A stretch of 64,000 nucleotides of DNA from Cupriavidus sp. D384 (GCF_001652915.1 NZ_BBQI01000098.1:62001-126000), one strand, 5' to 3'; shown: positions 16,343-25,909, numbered from the stretch's first letter. Program-made: numbers and translations. Notes: generated from the letters alone by a model not told the origin.

Positions 16343-18924
16343 CGGCAACCCATCGCAAGCTGGAGCCCGGCATGAAGCGCCAACGCGTCTCGCGCCGGGC
16401 ATCTGGCGCCGTCTCCGCGGCAGCGGGCGTGCAAGCCCAGGCACGCCACGGCCTCTTGCGGGCCGCGGCGTTGTTGTGTCTGTCCGGCGTGGCCGGACTC
16501 GTCTATCAGGTGCTGTGGATCAAGCAGCTGTCGCTGGTGGTGGGTGTGGACGTGCACGCGGTCACCATCGGCGTCAGCGCATTCTTTGGCGGGCTGGCGC
16601 TGGGCGGCTGGGCCGTGGGCAGGCTGGCCGACCGCACGGCATCTGCCTGGCGCCTTTACCTGTGGCTGGAAGCGGCGATTGCCGTGCTGGGTATCGCGGC
16701 GACTCTGGCGTTGGCCCACGCCGCAGCACCTTTCGCATGGCTTGAAGTGCGGATCGGGGCCGCTGCCTGGCTGCTGCCGCTGGCACTGGTGGCGCTGCCC
16801 GCCATCGCCATGGGCGGCACCCTGCCGGCGCTGATGCGCGCGGTTCGCGGCGATGGCGTGGCACTGGGCGGCAATGGCGGACGGCTTTACGCGGCCAATA
16901 CGGCCGGCGCCATCGCCGGCACGCTGCTGGCGGCCTTTGTCCTGATTCCGATGCTGGGCGTTACCGGCAGCGCGCTGGTTGCGGCCGCATTCAACGGCCT
17001 GGCGGCGCTGGGTGCCTGGTGGTTCGGCCGTACGCTGAGCGCACCTGCCGATGCACCTTCGGCCCAGCCGGCTGACGTGCGCCCATCGGGGCAGCGCGTG
17101 CTGGCGCTGACGCTCTATGCGCTGGCCGGCGCCATTGCGCTCGGTTACGAGGTGGTCTGGTCGCAGGCCATCGTCCAGTTCCTGAGCACGCGGGCGTTTG
17201 CCTTTGCCGTGATGCTTGCCACATACCTTGCCGGCCTGATGATCGGCAGTATCTTCGTGGCCCGGCGCGTGGACCGTGCAAAAGACCCGTGGGGCGTGTT
17301 CGCGCTGCTGATCGTGGGCGCCGGACTGGCGGCGCTGGTCGAATTCGCGTGGCTGGGCGAATGGCTGCCCGCCGCGCAGCACCTGGTGTCGCAGCGCGTG
17401 CAGGGCGCCACCGGCAACCTGCTGGCGGCCACCTGCGCCAGCTTCGCGGTGGCGGCGCTATGCATCGTGTTCGTGCCCACGCTGCTGCTGGGCGCGGCCT
17501 TTCCGTACGTGGTACGTCTGACGGTAGATCCGTCGCGCACCGGGTCTGGCGTGGGCGCGGTGCTGGCGCTCAACACACTCGGTGGCATCGCGGGATCGGT
17601 GCTGGCAGGCGTCTGGCTTGTGCCGACGCTGGGTGTGATCCATACGCTCGGCGTGCTGGCGACCGCCAGCGGACTGGTAGCCATCCTGGCGGTGGCGTTT
17701 GGCGATGGCGTCGGGCGCCGCGCCCGATTTGGCATTCCGCTGCTGGCCGTCGTCGCGCTGATCGTTGCCGTGGCGACGCCTGCCGACCGGCTCGCCGCAT
17801 TGCTGGCAAAGACACGCGGCGGCGACCTGGTGTTCTATGAAGAAAGCCGGGGCGCCACCGTGGCCGTGGTGGAGCAGGGCAAGGCCGCGCAGCGCTTTCA
17901 TCGTCTCTATATCCAGGGCGTGTCGAATTCGGGCGATACGATGACCTCGCTGCGCTACATGCGCCTGCAGGCGCTGCTGCCGCTGATCGTCCACAACGGC
18001 ACGCCGCGCGCATCGCTGGTGATCGGGCTGGGCACGGGCATCACGGCCGGTGCGACGCTGCAGTACCCGGGGCTTGAACAGCGCGTGGTGGCGGAACTAT
18101 TACCCGCCGTGGTGCGCGCCGTGCCCGAGTTCCAGGGCAATTTCGACGTCAGCCGCAGCCCGCGGATGGATATCCGCCTGCGTGACGGGCGCCGCGAACT
18201 GCTGCAAAGCGCGCAGCGTTACGACCTGATCACGCTGGAGCCACCGCCGCCTTCGGCCAGCGGCGTGGTCAACCTGTATTCGCGCGAGTTCTACCAGTTG
18301 GCCGCCGCGCGGCTGCAGGCGGGCGGCATCGTGGCCCAGTGGCTGCCGCTGCCGACGCAGAACCGTGACGACACCCGTTCGCTGGTGCGCAGCTTCCTGG
18401 ATGTGTTTCCGCATGCCACGCTGTGGACCACGGAATTGCACGAAATGCTGCTGGTGGGATCACTGCAGCCGATGGCGCTGGACGCAGCCACGATTGCCTC
18501 GCGTTTCGCCCAGCCGCAGGTGTCGGCGGCGCTGCGCGCGGTGGGGGTGGCGTCGCCCGCGGCGCTGCTGGCTACCTATGTCACCGATCGCACCGGGCTG
18601 GACTGGTTTGCAGGCGATGCCCCGGCCGTGACCGACGACCGGCCACGCATCGAGTACACCAGCTGGGTACGCCGGCAGGACTTTCCTCCCGTGCTGCGCG
18701 AACTGCTCGACCTGACCGGCGATCCGCCGCTGCGCGGCGCCAGCGATGCGCTGTACCAGGACATCCGCCGCGAACGGGCCACGCTGCATACGTTCTATGC
18801 GGCGGGGCTCGATGCCTACCGCGGCGACCGTGCGCAATGGATGCGCGATATCGACACGGTCATGCGCGCGGACCCGGACAACCCCTACTACAACTGGTTC
18901 ACGGGCGGACGCCCGGATCGCTAG
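16339..18924 (+). CDS. fused membrane transporter-like / spermidine-synthase-like protein
   Basis: An 861-residue protein. Residues from about 30 to 480 form many TM helices (MFS-like or novel transporter fold; GLVYQVLWIKQLSLVVG, GGLALGGWAVG, AANTAGAIAGTLLAAFVLIP), and the C-terminal third is an aminopropyltransferase-like Rossmann domain (LVIGLGTGITAGAT, LRDGRRELL, YDLITLEPPPPSASG, LYSREFYQLA). The usual catalytic Asp of spermidine synthases is not clearly present (LEPP), so a different transferase reaction or a sensory role is possible. GTG 16339 overlaps the small ORF; ATG 16372 is an alternative start. Confidence 0.85.
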   Translation: MTATHRKLEPGMKRQRVSRRASGAVSAAAGVQAQARHGLLRAAALLCLSGVAGLVYQVLWIKQLSLVVGVDVHAVTIGVSAFFGGLALGGWAVGRLADRTASAWRLYLWLEAAIAVLGIAATLALAHAAAPFAWLEVRIGAAAWLLPLALVALPAIAMGGTLPALMRAVRGDGVALGGNGGRLYAANTAGAIAGTLLAAFVLIPMLGVTGSALVAAAFNGLAALGAWWFGRTLSAPADAPSAQPADVRPSGQRVLALTLYALAGAIALGYEVVWSQAIVQFLSTRAFAFAVMLATYLAGLMIGSIFVARRVDRAKDPWGVFALLIVGAGLAALVEFAWLGEWLPAAQHLVSQRVQGATGNLLAATCASFAVAALCIVFVPTLLLGAAFPYVVRLTVDPSRTGSGVGAVLALNTLGGIAGSVLAGVWLVPTLGVIHTLGVLATASGLVAILAVAFGDGVGRRARFGIPLLAVVALIVAVATPADRLAALLAKTRGGDLVFYEESRGATVAVVEQGKAAQRFHRLYIQGVSNSGDTMTSLRYMRLQALLPLIVHNGTPRASLVIGLGTGITAGATLQYPGLEQRVVAELLPAVVRAVPEFQGNFDVSRSPRMDIRLRDGRRELLQSAQRYDLITLEPPPPSASGVVNLYSREFYQLAAARLQAGGIVAQWLPLPTQNRDDTRSLVRSFLDVFPHATLWTTELHEMLLVGSLQPMALDAATIASRFAQPQVSAALRAVGVASPAALLATYVTDRTGLDWFAGDAPAVTDDRPRIEYTSWVRRQDFPPVLRELLDLTGDPPLRGASDALYQDIRRERATLHTFYAAGLDAYRGDRAQWMRDIDTVMRADPDNPYYNWFTGGRPDR

Positions 18925-18933
18925 GAGACCACG

Positions 18934-19932
18934 ATGAATGCGCGCGACGACATCCTGCAGCTTCAGGCGCGCATGGGCGAGTCCATTGTTGGGCAGGCCC
19001 GCATGATCGAGCGGCTGCTGCTGGGCCTGCTGGCGAACGGCCACCTGCTGGTGGAGGGTCTGCCGGGACTGGCAAAGACGCGGGCGATCAAGAGCCTTGC
19101 CAGACATCTGGATGCCAGGCTGTCGCGCGTGCAGTTCACGCCCGACCTGTTGCCCGCCGACATCACCGGCTCCGACATCTATGTCACCGACGGGGGCAAG
19201 GGCGACTTCCGCTTCCAGCCCGGCCCGCTGTTCGCCAACCTGGTGCTGGCCGACGAGGTGAACCGGTCTCCCGCCAAGGTGCAGGCGGCGCTGCTGGAGG
19301 CCATGGAAGAGCGGCAGGTGACCGTTGGCGGCAAGACGCATCCGCTCGAACCGCTATTCCTGGTGATGGCGACGCAGAACCCGATCGAGCAGGAAGGCAC
19401 CTATCCGCTGCCCGAGGCGCAGATGGACCGCTTCCTGATGCATGTGAGTGTCGGGTATCCGCAAGCCGATGCCGAGGCCGAGATCATCCGGCTGGCCCGG
19501 GCGGAAGAGGACGACGGCGGCACGGCGAAGCCGCCAGCGGGTGGCGCGGGTGCACAGGCCAGTGAGCAGCGGCTGTCACCCGAGGCCATCTTTGCCGCCC
19601 GCCAGGCCATTCATGGCGTGACGGTCAGCGAGCCGGTGGAGCGCTACATCGTCACGCTGGTACAGGCCACGCGCGACGCGGGGCGGTTCGACGACGACCT
19701 CAAGCGCTGGATCCAGGTCGGCGTGAGTCCGCGCGGGTCGATCGGGCTCGACAAGGTGGCGCGCGCCATCGCGTGGCTGCGTGGCCGCGACCACGTGACG
19801 CCCGACGACGTGCAGGCCGTGGTGCACGATGTGTTCCGCCATCGCCTGATCCTTTCGTACGAAGCCCACGCCGCAGCCGTGGCCGCCGATGCCGTGATCG
19901 ACCGGCTGCTTGAACGCGTGGCGGTGGCCTGA
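18934..19932 (+). CDS. MoxR-family AAA+ ATPase
   Basis: A 332-residue AAA+ ATPase: Walker A GLPGLAKT, Walker B VLADEVNR, sensor 1 in ATQNP, arginine-finger region QMDRFLMH and a lid domain ending before ...LLERV. MoxR ATPases act as chaperones for VWA partners. GGAG lies eight bases before ATG 18934. In most Bat clusters moxR is first; here moxR and DUF58 are last, behind the FGE/HAD/spermidine-synthase-like insertion. Confidence 0.92.
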   Translation: MNARDDILQLQARMGESIVGQARMIERLLLGLLANGHLLVEGLPGLAKTRAIKSLARHLDARLSRVQFTPDLLPADITGSDIYVTDGGKGDFRFQPGPLFANLVLADEVNRSPAKVQAALLEAMEERQVTVGGKTHPLEPLFLVMATQNPIEQEGTYPLPEAQMDRFLMHVSVGYPQADAEAEIIRLARAEEDDGGTAKPPAGGAGAQASEQRLSPEAIFAARQAIHGVTVSEPVERYIVTLVQATRDAGRFDDDLKRWIQVGVSPRGSIGLDKVARAIAWLRGRDHVTPDDVQAVVHDVFRHRLILSYEAHAAAVAADAVIDRLLERVAVA

Positions 19933-19957
19933 GACCGCCACGGCACACCCACGCGCC

Positions 19958-20962
19958 ATGACCCGCGACATCGCCGCGCGCGCCCGCGCCCCGGCCAGCG
20001 CGAACGCCGACCGCGCGCCTGCCGCATCGCAGGTGGTGCCCGGCGTAAGCGTGGACCTGGCCGCGCTGGCCAGCCTGGAAGCCAGCGTGCGCGACTTCCA
20101 TTTCCGCACGCGGCAGCCGGTGCACAGCCTGTTGTCCGGGCGGCATGGGTCGCGCGTGCATGGTCGCGGGCTGGCCTTCGAGGAACTCCGCCTCTACCTG
20201 CCCGGCGACGATGTCCGGACGATGGACTGGCGCGTCACGGCGCGCACCGGCAAGCCGCACGTGCGCCTGTACGCCGAGGAAAAGGAACGGCCGGTACTGC
20301 TGGTAGTGGACCAGCGCATGAACATGTTCTTCGGCAGCCGCCGGGCCATGAAATCGGTGACGGCGGCCGAGGCCGCGGCATTGGCCGCGTGGCGGGTGGT
20401 GGCCGATGGCGACCGCGTGGGCGGCGTGATTTTCGGGGACGCCGACCAGACCAGCATGGCGCCCCAGCGCAGCCGCCACGGCGTGCTGCATCTGCTGGGC
20501 GACCTGGCCCGGCACAACCAGCGGCTGCGCGCCGATGCGCGGGCCCAGCGCGGCGCCGCCCAGCTCAATGGCGCGCTGGAACGGGCGCTGCGGCTGGCGC
20601 ACCACGACCACCTGGTCATCGTGATCAGCGATTTCGACGGCAGCGATGACCAGACCCGGCACCTGATGCTGGCCCTGCGCAGCCGTAACGACGTGCTGTC
20701 GGTACTGGTTTACGACCCATTTTTGCTGGAACTGCCGGCATCGGGGCAACTGGTGGTCAGCGACGGCGAACTTCAAGTGGAACTCGGATTCGGCCACGAA
20801 GCGCTGCGGCGCAATGTGCGCAGCTTTGCCGATGGGCACAGTGCCGCGCTGATGGACTGGCACAAGGCCATCGGCGTGCCGCTGCTGCCTTTGTCGGCAG
20901 CCGAGGACACCGCCACCCAGCTGCGCCGGCTGCTGGGACGTGCGGCGTCCGGCGCGCCCTAG
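19958..20962 (+). CDS. DUF58 domain protein
   Basis: A 334-residue cytoplasmic protein with the DUF58 core (GRGLAFEELRLYLPGDDVRTMDWRVTART, given as LYLPGDDVRTMDWRVTART) and a VWA-like C-terminal half (VLLVVDQRMNMFFGS, HLVIVISDFDG). DUF58 always accompanies MoxR and is thought to link it to the membrane VWA proteins. ATG 19958 is 25 bp after the moxR stop; an upstream in-frame ATG at 19910 would overlap moxR and is less likely. This is the last gene of the run; the phospholipase gene converges on it. Confidence 0.88.
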   Translation: MTRDIAARARAPASANADRAPAASQVVPGVSVDLAALASLEASVRDFHFRTRQPVHSLLSGRHGSRVHGRGLAFEELRLYLPGDDVRTMDWRVTARTGKPHVRLYAEEKERPVLLVVDQRMNMFFGSRRAMKSVTAAEAAALAAWRVVADGDRVGGVIFGDADQTSMAPQRSRHGVLHLLGDLARHNQRLRADARAQRGAAQLNGALERALRLAHHDHLVIVISDFDGSDDQTRHLMLALRSRNDVLSVLVYDPFLLELPASGQLVVSDGELQVELGFGHEALRRNVRSFADGHSAALMDWHKAIGVPLLPLSAAEDTATQLRRLLGRAASGAP

Positions 20963-21001
20963 CAGGAGCAGGCACGCCGTGGCCGGGACCGGCGAAGACG
21001 A

Positions 21002-23236
21002 TCAGCCTTCGCCCATCGCCGGGTCGCTGACGGTGTGCCTGCCCGTCTCGACGCGTCCGGCAAAGCGCCGGTAGTACGCCGGGTCGCTGCTGCACGTGAC
21101 CGCGAAGTCGTACCACTGGCCGCTATCCTGCAGCTTCCAGTCCAGCGTGGACGTAGCGTCGGGCGCCACGGTGGCCTGCCACGGGCCGTCCGTGCGGTAG
21201 GCCAGCGGCGTCACCGTGAACGTGCAGGGCCGGGCGCCCTTGTTGATCAGGTCCACGAAGACATTGCCGTTGGCAATGTCGTAGCAGACGCGGATCTCGG
21301 GCGACGCGGCGGCCCGGCCCAACTGCTTCAGGTCGCCCTTGAAGTGCCGGTGGTAGCCGTTCGGGCCCAGTACCCAGAGATCGTACTGGCCGGCGTTGGC
21401 GAGCGCGGCATCCCAGCTGTCGATCAGCGTCTTGCCGGCCTCCACCATGTAGCGGCGCGGGATACGGTCGATATTGGCGACATCGTAGACGTGAAACACC
21501 GCGGCCTGCGCGCCGGTGTTCGCGAAGATCAGTTCGACCTGGCCACTGTCATAGCAGCGCGCGCTGGTATGCAGTTCGTAGGGCAGGGCGCGCGACGGGC
21601 GGGTACCTGGCGCCTGCGCCGGCAACTGCATGGCGCTGGGCACCGGCACGGCTGGCAGGGCCTGCTGCGCGGCGCGCACCCGGTCAGCCGCGTCGCGGGT
21701 GGAGCGGCCCGTCAGCGTGGGCAGCGCCTCGGTGTTTGGCGTCTTGAAGTTGAAGGCGCTGGTCAGGTCGCCACAGACGGCACGGCGGAACGGACTGATG
21801 TTCGGCTCCTTGACGCCAAAACGGGCCTCCAGGAAACGCAGCACCGACGTATGGTCGAACACCTGCGAATTGACCCAGCCGCCTCGGCTCCACGGCGAGA
21901 TCACGTACAGCGGCACACGCGGCCCTGGGCCGAAGACGCGGCCGTCCGGAGCCGGCTGGCTCGTGCTGCCAGCGGGCGGGCCCTGATTGAAGTATTCGGC
22001 GGCCAACGCCGTTTCGGGCAGCGTGGTCTTGCCGGCGAAGCTGTTATCTGCATTGCGCGACGGCGCGGACGGCGACGGCACGTGGTCGAAGAAGCCGTCG
22101 TTCTCGTCGAAATTGATCAGCAGGACGGTCTTGCTCCAGACGTCGGGGTTGGCGGTCAGGGCGTCGAGCACTTCCTGCAGGAACCAGGCGCCCTGGATGG
22201 GGCTGGACGGGCCGGGGTGCTCGCAGTAGATCGATGGCGCGTTCACCCACGATACCTGGGGCAGCGTGCCGTTCATGACGTCGCGCCGGAACGTATCGAG
22301 GTACTGCTCGGGCTGTGCGCCCGGCAGCGTATTGGCAATGCCCTTGTAGAGCGGATTGGCGGCGTTGTCGGTGGCGGCGTCATACGCCTTGTAGGGCACG
22401 GCCTGGGCTGGCGTGCCGTACGGGCGGCCGGGCGAGCCGCCGCTCGACACCGGAAAGCCCGACGCGAGGTTGGCGCGCCGGAAGGTCTGAAATGCGCCCA
22501 GCATGTTGTCGCCCCATTCGTCGGGCATGTTCTGGTAGCTGATCCAGTTCACGCCCGCCTCTTCCAGCCGTTCGGCATAGGTCTTCCACGTATAGCCGAC
22601 CGCGTTTTCGCTGGTGGCGCCGTAGATGGCATCCCACTCGTTATTCACGAAGGCGACCCCCTGCGGCGTTGCGCCGTTGGTCCCGGTCATGTGGAACGAG
22701 CGGTTGGCGTCGGTGCCGGTGTGCATGGCGCAGTGGTACGCGTCGCAGATCGTGAAGGCATTGGCAAGCGCGAACTGGAACGGCAGTTCCTGCTCCTTGT
22801 AGTAGCCCATCGACCGGTCGGTCTTGGACACGGGCCAGCGCGTCATGCGGCCGTTGTCCCAGGCGTTCTGACTGTCGTCCCATTCGTGCGGGGTGCCTGA
22901 CACACGCTGGGCATTGTTGGCCGTGCTGTCCAGGTGATAAGGCGTCATCAGCGCGCCGTTGGTGCGCTGCTGTTGCCACACCTTGCGGCCATTGGGCATC
23001 GGGATCGTCATGCGGTCACCAAAGCCGCGTACACCGTTGAGCGTGCCGAAGTAGTGGTCGAACGAGCGGTTCTCCTGCATCAGGATGACCACGTGCTGGA
23101 CGTCCATGATGGTGCCGGTGACGTTGCTGGCCGGGATGGCAAGCGCGCGGCGGATGCTGGGCGGGAAGGCGGCGAGCGCTGCGGCCGAGAAGGCGGCGCC
23201 TGCGCTCGCCTGCAGGAATTTGCGGCGAGAGTTCAT
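21002..23236 (-). CDS. Tat-exported phospholipase C (phosphocholine-specific type)
   Basis: A 744-residue alkaline-phosphatase-superfamily phosphoesterase. It opens with a twin-arginine signal (SRRKFLQASAGAAF), then the family motif MQENRSFDHYFGTLNGVRGFGD, HCAMHTGTDANR, FDENDGFFDHVPSP and WSRGGWVNSQVFDHTS, and two C-terminal beta domains (DUF756-type) found in PlcN/PlcH-like enzymes. It cleaves phospholipid head groups outside the cytoplasm and serves phosphate or carbon scavenging. ATG 23236 places the Tat signal at the N-terminus; longer open frame upstream is not needed. It lies 61 bp behind the small lipoprotein gene. Confidence 0.9.
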   Translation of the reverse strand: MNSRRKFLQASAGAAFSAAALAAFPPSIRRALAIPASNVTGTIMDVQHVVILMQENRSFDHYFGTLNGVRGFGDRMTIPMPNGRKVWQQQRTNGALMTPYHLDSTANNAQRVSGTPHEWDDSQNAWDNGRMTRWPVSKTDRSMGYYKEQELPFQFALANAFTICDAYHCAMHTGTDANRSFHMTGTNGATPQGVAFVNNEWDAIYGATSENAVGYTWKTYAERLEEAGVNWISYQNMPDEWGDNMLGAFQTFRRANLASGFPVSSGGSPGRPYGTPAQAVPYKAYDAATDNAANPLYKGIANTLPGAQPEQYLDTFRRDVMNGTLPQVSWVNAPSIYCEHPGPSSPIQGAWFLQEVLDALTANPDVWSKTVLLINFDENDGFFDHVPSPSAPSRNADNSFAGKTTLPETALAAEYFNQGPPAGSTSQPAPDGRVFGPGPRVPLYVISPWSRGGWVNSQVFDHTSVLRFLEARFGVKEPNISPFRRAVCGDLTSAFNFKTPNTEALPTLTGRSTRDAADRVRAAQQALPAVPVPSAMQLPAQAPGTRPSRALPYELHTSARCYDSGQVELIFANTGAQAAVFHVYDVANIDRIPRRYMVEAGKTLIDSWDAALANAGQYDLWVLGPNGYHRHFKGDLKQLGRAAASPEIRVCYDIANGNVFVDLINKGARPCTFTVTPLAYRTDGPWQATVAPDATSTLDWKLQDSGQWYDFAVTCSSDPAYYRRFAGRVETGRHTVSDPAMGEG

Positions 23237-23297
23237 GGTCTTGCTGTACGGGGAAGAGTCGGGCGGTACGGACGATCGGCGGAGATCACGGCGCGCA

Positions 23298-23465
23298 TCA
23301 CGGTGCGCAGCGTTTTTCGACCGGCTGGGACGGGGTGGACGGCTCGCCCGGGTTGGCAGGGTTGGACGGATTGGCGGGGCCGTCGTCGTTGCCGCCACAG
23401 GCGGACAGTGCCGCGGCCGTCAGGCAGACGGCCAGCAGCACCCTGGTCAGGCGCATCGATTGCAT
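23298..23465 (-). CDS. small proline-rich lipoprotein
   Basis: A 55-residue protein with a lipoprotein signal (VLLAVCLTAAALSACGG) followed by a short Pro/Asn-rich tail (PANPSNPANPGEPSTPSQP). The mature part is about 32 residues and has no domain. It precedes the phospholipase gene on the same strand and is probably co-transcribed, perhaps as an anchor or accessory peptide. ATG 23465 is used; ATG 23456 is also possible. Confidence 0.65.
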   Translation of the reverse strand: MQSMRLTRVLLAVCLTAAALSACGGNDDGPANPSNPANPGEPSTPSQPVEKRCAP

Positions 23466-23538
23466 GGGGGAGTCCTCGGCTTTTGGGGTGATTCGGGAAA
23501 TGTGCTTCCCGAGGCCCCGCAAGACTAAGGATGAAACG

Positions 23539-23554
23539 TGTCAGATCAGTGACG
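23539..23554. promoter_or_regulatory. TGTCA-N5-GTGA box upstream of the phospholipase operon
   Basis: TGTCAGATCAGTGACG lies 73 bp before the lipoprotein start. The PAP2 phosphatase gene has TGTCATATATGTGAAG 67 bp before its start; the two agree at 12 of 16 positions. TGTCA followed by a four-to-five-base spacer recalls half of a PhoB (pho) box, and both genes encode phosphate-releasing enzymes. The second half-site is a poor PhoB match, so the regulator is uncertain. Confidence 0.4.
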
Positions 23555-23606
23555 TAATGAGCGCTTTTGGCAACAAGATGTAAAAAGACGTCCTGTCACG
23601 GAAATG

Positions 23607-23630
23607 AAAAAAAGGCGCCACGATGGCGCC
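23607..23630 (-). terminator. Rho-independent terminator after the Bug receptor gene
   Basis: Read on the minus strand, GGCGCCA-TCG-TGGCGCC forms a 7-bp GC stem with a 3-base loop followed by seven T residues. It lies 65 bp past the stop of the Bug receptor gene transcribed toward it. Confidence 0.85.
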
Positions 23631-23694
23631 CTCTGGCGATGCTATTTACCGCGCGCAGCGGCCCGCGAAGGGGCCTGGCGGCGCTGTCCGAACC

Positions 23695-24654
23695 TTAGTC
23701 GGCCGTGATGTTGCCGGTCTGGATCACCTTCTTCCAGCGCGCGAACTCCGATGCCTGGAACGCCGTGAACTGCTCCGGCGTATTGGCCACGACTTCAAAC
23801 CCGAGTTCCAGCAGCTTCGGCTTGTTGGCCGGATCGTTCATCGCGGCCACCACGGCGCTGTGCAGCTTGGCCTTGATATCGGCCGGCAGGCCCTTCGGCG
23901 CGGCAATGGCCTGCCACGAATACACGGTCACGCCCTTGTAGCCGAGTTCTTCCATGGTCGGTACGTCGGGCAGGATCGGCGACCGCTTGCTGCTGGTGAT
24001 GGCCAGCGCGCGCAGCTTGCCGGCCTTCAGGTGCGGCACGGCGGTGTTGATGTTCATGAACGTGGCATCCACCTGGCTGCCCAGCAGGTCGTTCAGCGCC
24101 GGGGCACCGCCCTTGTAGGGCACATGTACGCCCGTGGTGTTGGTCTGCTGCCAGAACAGCTCGGCCGTCAGGTGGTCGCTGGTACCGTTGCCCGCCGACG
24201 CGAACGTCATCTTGTTCGGATTGGCCTTTTCGTAGTTGATGACGTCCTGCAGCGACTTGTGCGGCGAACTGGCCGGCACGGCCAGGACGTTGGGCGCCTG
24301 CACGGCCACGCTGATGTAGTCGAAGTCCTTCGTCGGGTCATAGCCGGCGGTCTTCGTCAGGTGCGGGCCGATCACGAACGGTCCCAGCGACGACACGAAC
24401 AGTGTGTAGCCATCGGCCGGCGCGCGCTTGGCCGCTGCCGCGCCGATCATGCCGGCCGCGCCGGGACGGTTGTCCACCACGAAGCTGCCACCGAACGTCT
24501 GCTGGAACTTGGCGCTCAGGATGCGGGCGATGTTATCCGTCGATCCGCCCGGCGGGAACGGTACGATCATCGTCACCGGCTTTTCTGGCCAGGCGGCGTG
24601 GGCTGCCGCCATGGTGACCCCAAGCAGTAGCGATACCAGCGCTTTCTTCATCAT
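23695..24654 (-). CDS. Bug-family (TctC) periplasmic solute receptor
   Basis: A 319-residue receptor with a cleavable signal (LLLGVTMAAAHAAW) and the family pattern WPEKPVTMIVPFPPGGSTDN, VVDNRPGAAGMIGA, VPYKGGAPALNDLLG and VTVYSWQAIAAP. GGAG lies eight bases before ATG 24654. It is 71 bp downstream of the enolase-superfamily dehydratase gene on the same strand and ends at a terminator, so the receptor probably captures the aldarate that the dehydratase consumes. It differs clearly from the other Bug receptor in this window. Confidence 0.92.
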   Translation of the reverse strand: MMKKALVSLLLGVTMAAAHAAWPEKPVTMIVPFPPGGSTDNIARILSAKFQQTFGGSFVVDNRPGAAGMIGAAAAKRAPADGYTLFVSSLGPFVIGPHLTKTAGYDPTKDFDYISVAVQAPNVLAVPASSPHKSLQDVINYEKANPNKMTFASAGNGTSDHLTAELFWQQTNTTGVHVPYKGGAPALNDLLGSQVDATFMNINTAVPHLKAGKLRALAITSSKRSPILPDVPTMEELGYKGVTVYSWQAIAAPKGLPADIKAKLHSAVVAAMNDPANKPKLLELGFEVVANTPEQFTAFQASEFARWKKVIQTGNITAD

Positions 24655-24725
24655 CGTTTGTCTCCTTGTGTTTCCGTTTTACTGGTGTGTGCGGCGATGC
24701 TGTCCGAAGACTGCGAACGGTCGGA

Positions 24726-25877
24726 TCAGCTGGCGCCGAAGTCGGCCTGCTCGCGCGTCCATGCGCGGGCCTGTTCGCTGACGGTGAGCCCCAGGCCCGG
24801 CCGGGTCGGGACGATGATGCGGCCGTTGGCGATGTCGAGCCGCTCGTTGAACAACGGTTCGAGCCAGTCGAAATGCTCGACCCACGGCTCGCGCGGATAC
24901 GCTGCGGCCAGATGCACGTGCAGTTCCATGGCGAAGTGGGGCGCGATCATCAGCCCGGCATGCTCGGCCAGCGCGCAGACCTTCAGGAACGGCGTGATGC
25001 CGCCCACGCGCGGTGCATCGGGCATCAGGTAATCGGCGGCGCGATGGCGGATCAGGTCCCAGTGCTCGGCGGCGCTGGTCAGCATTTCGCCGGTAGCGAT
25101 GGGTGTATCGAACTGCTGCGCCAGCGCGGCATGGCCTTCATGGTCGTAGGCGTCGAGCGGCTCCTCGATCCACACGAGGTTGAACGATTCGAACGTACGG
25201 CACATGCGCTGCGCGGTGGGGCGGTCCCACTGCTGGTTGGCGTCGACCATGATGGGCACGGCGTCGCCCAGCTTTTCGCGCACGGCGGACACGCGCTGGA
25301 TGTCGATCTTGCCGTCGGGCTGGCCCACCTTGAGCTTGATGCCGCCAATGCCGCGCTCCACCGACGCGGCCGCATTGACCAGCAGTTGGTCCAGCGGCGT
25401 ATGCAGGAAACCGCCAGACGTGTTGTAGCAGCGCACGGAATCGCGATGCGAGCCCAGCAGCTTTGCCAGCGACAGGCCGGCACGCTTTGCCTTCAGATCC
25501 CACAGCGCCACGTCGAAGGCGCCAATCGCCTGCGTCGACAGGCCGCTGCGTCCGACCGAGGCACCGGCCCAGCACAGCTTGTCCCACAGCTTGGCGATAT
25601 CGCTCGGATCTTCGCCAATCAGGGTAGGGGCAATCTCCCGGGCATGCGCAAACTGGCCGGGGCCGCCCGCGCGCTTGGAATAGCTGAAACCCAGGCCCTC
25701 GTGGCCGCTGGCCGTGCGGATCTCGGCAAACAGGATCGCCACTTCGGTCATCGGCTTCTGGCGGCCGGTCAGCACCTTGGCGTCGCTGATCGGCGTAGCC
25801 AGCGGCAGGTAGCAGGACGACAGGCGAATGGAAGTGATGGCGTCAGAGGCGGGCGAGGTGGTCATGAGGCGGTGCAT
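24726..25877 (-). CDS. enolase-superfamily acid-sugar dehydratase (galactarate/talarate type)
   Basis: A 383-residue mandelate-racemase-subgroup enzyme. The catalytic KxK is in IKLKVGQP, metal ligands in MVDANQQW, WIEEPLDAYD and ATGEML, and the catalytic His in APHFAMELHVHLAAAYP. KLKVGQP and the AMELHVHLAAA segment resemble L-talarate/galactarate dehydratases, which dehydrate these aldarates to a keto-deoxy product. Pairing with a Bug receptor and a LacI regulator fits aldarate catabolism. ATG 25865 is an alternative start. Exact sugar specificity is inferred. Confidence 0.82.
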   Translation of the reverse strand: MHRLMTTSPASDAITSIRLSSCYLPLATPISDAKVLTGRQKPMTEVAILFAEIRTASGHEGLGFSYSKRAGGPGQFAHAREIAPTLIGEDPSDIAKLWDKLCWAGASVGRSGLSTQAIGAFDVALWDLKAKRAGLSLAKLLGSHRDSVRCYNTSGGFLHTPLDQLLVNAAASVERGIGGIKLKVGQPDGKIDIQRVSAVREKLGDAVPIMVDANQQWDRPTAQRMCRTFESFNLVWIEEPLDAYDHEGHAALAQQFDTPIATGEMLTSAAEHWDLIRHRAADYLMPDAPRVGGITPFLKVCALAEHAGLMIAPHFAMELHVHLAAAYPREPWVEHFDWLEPLFNERLDIANGRIIVPTRPGLGLTVSEQARAWTREQADFGAS

Positions 25878-25909
25878 CCTGATAAACGTCCTAGACTTCG
25901 GACATCGTA

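Noticed and set aside
14671..17382. 903-codon open frame on the minus strand
   Set aside because: It runs antisense across the FGE-type, HAD and spermidine-synthase-like genes; its translation is His/Gln/Arg-rich with no domain, as expected of a shadow frame in GC-rich DNA.
21035..22900. 621-codon plus-strand open frame
   Set aside because: Antisense to the phospholipase C gene, Arg/Gly/Val-rich, no domain.
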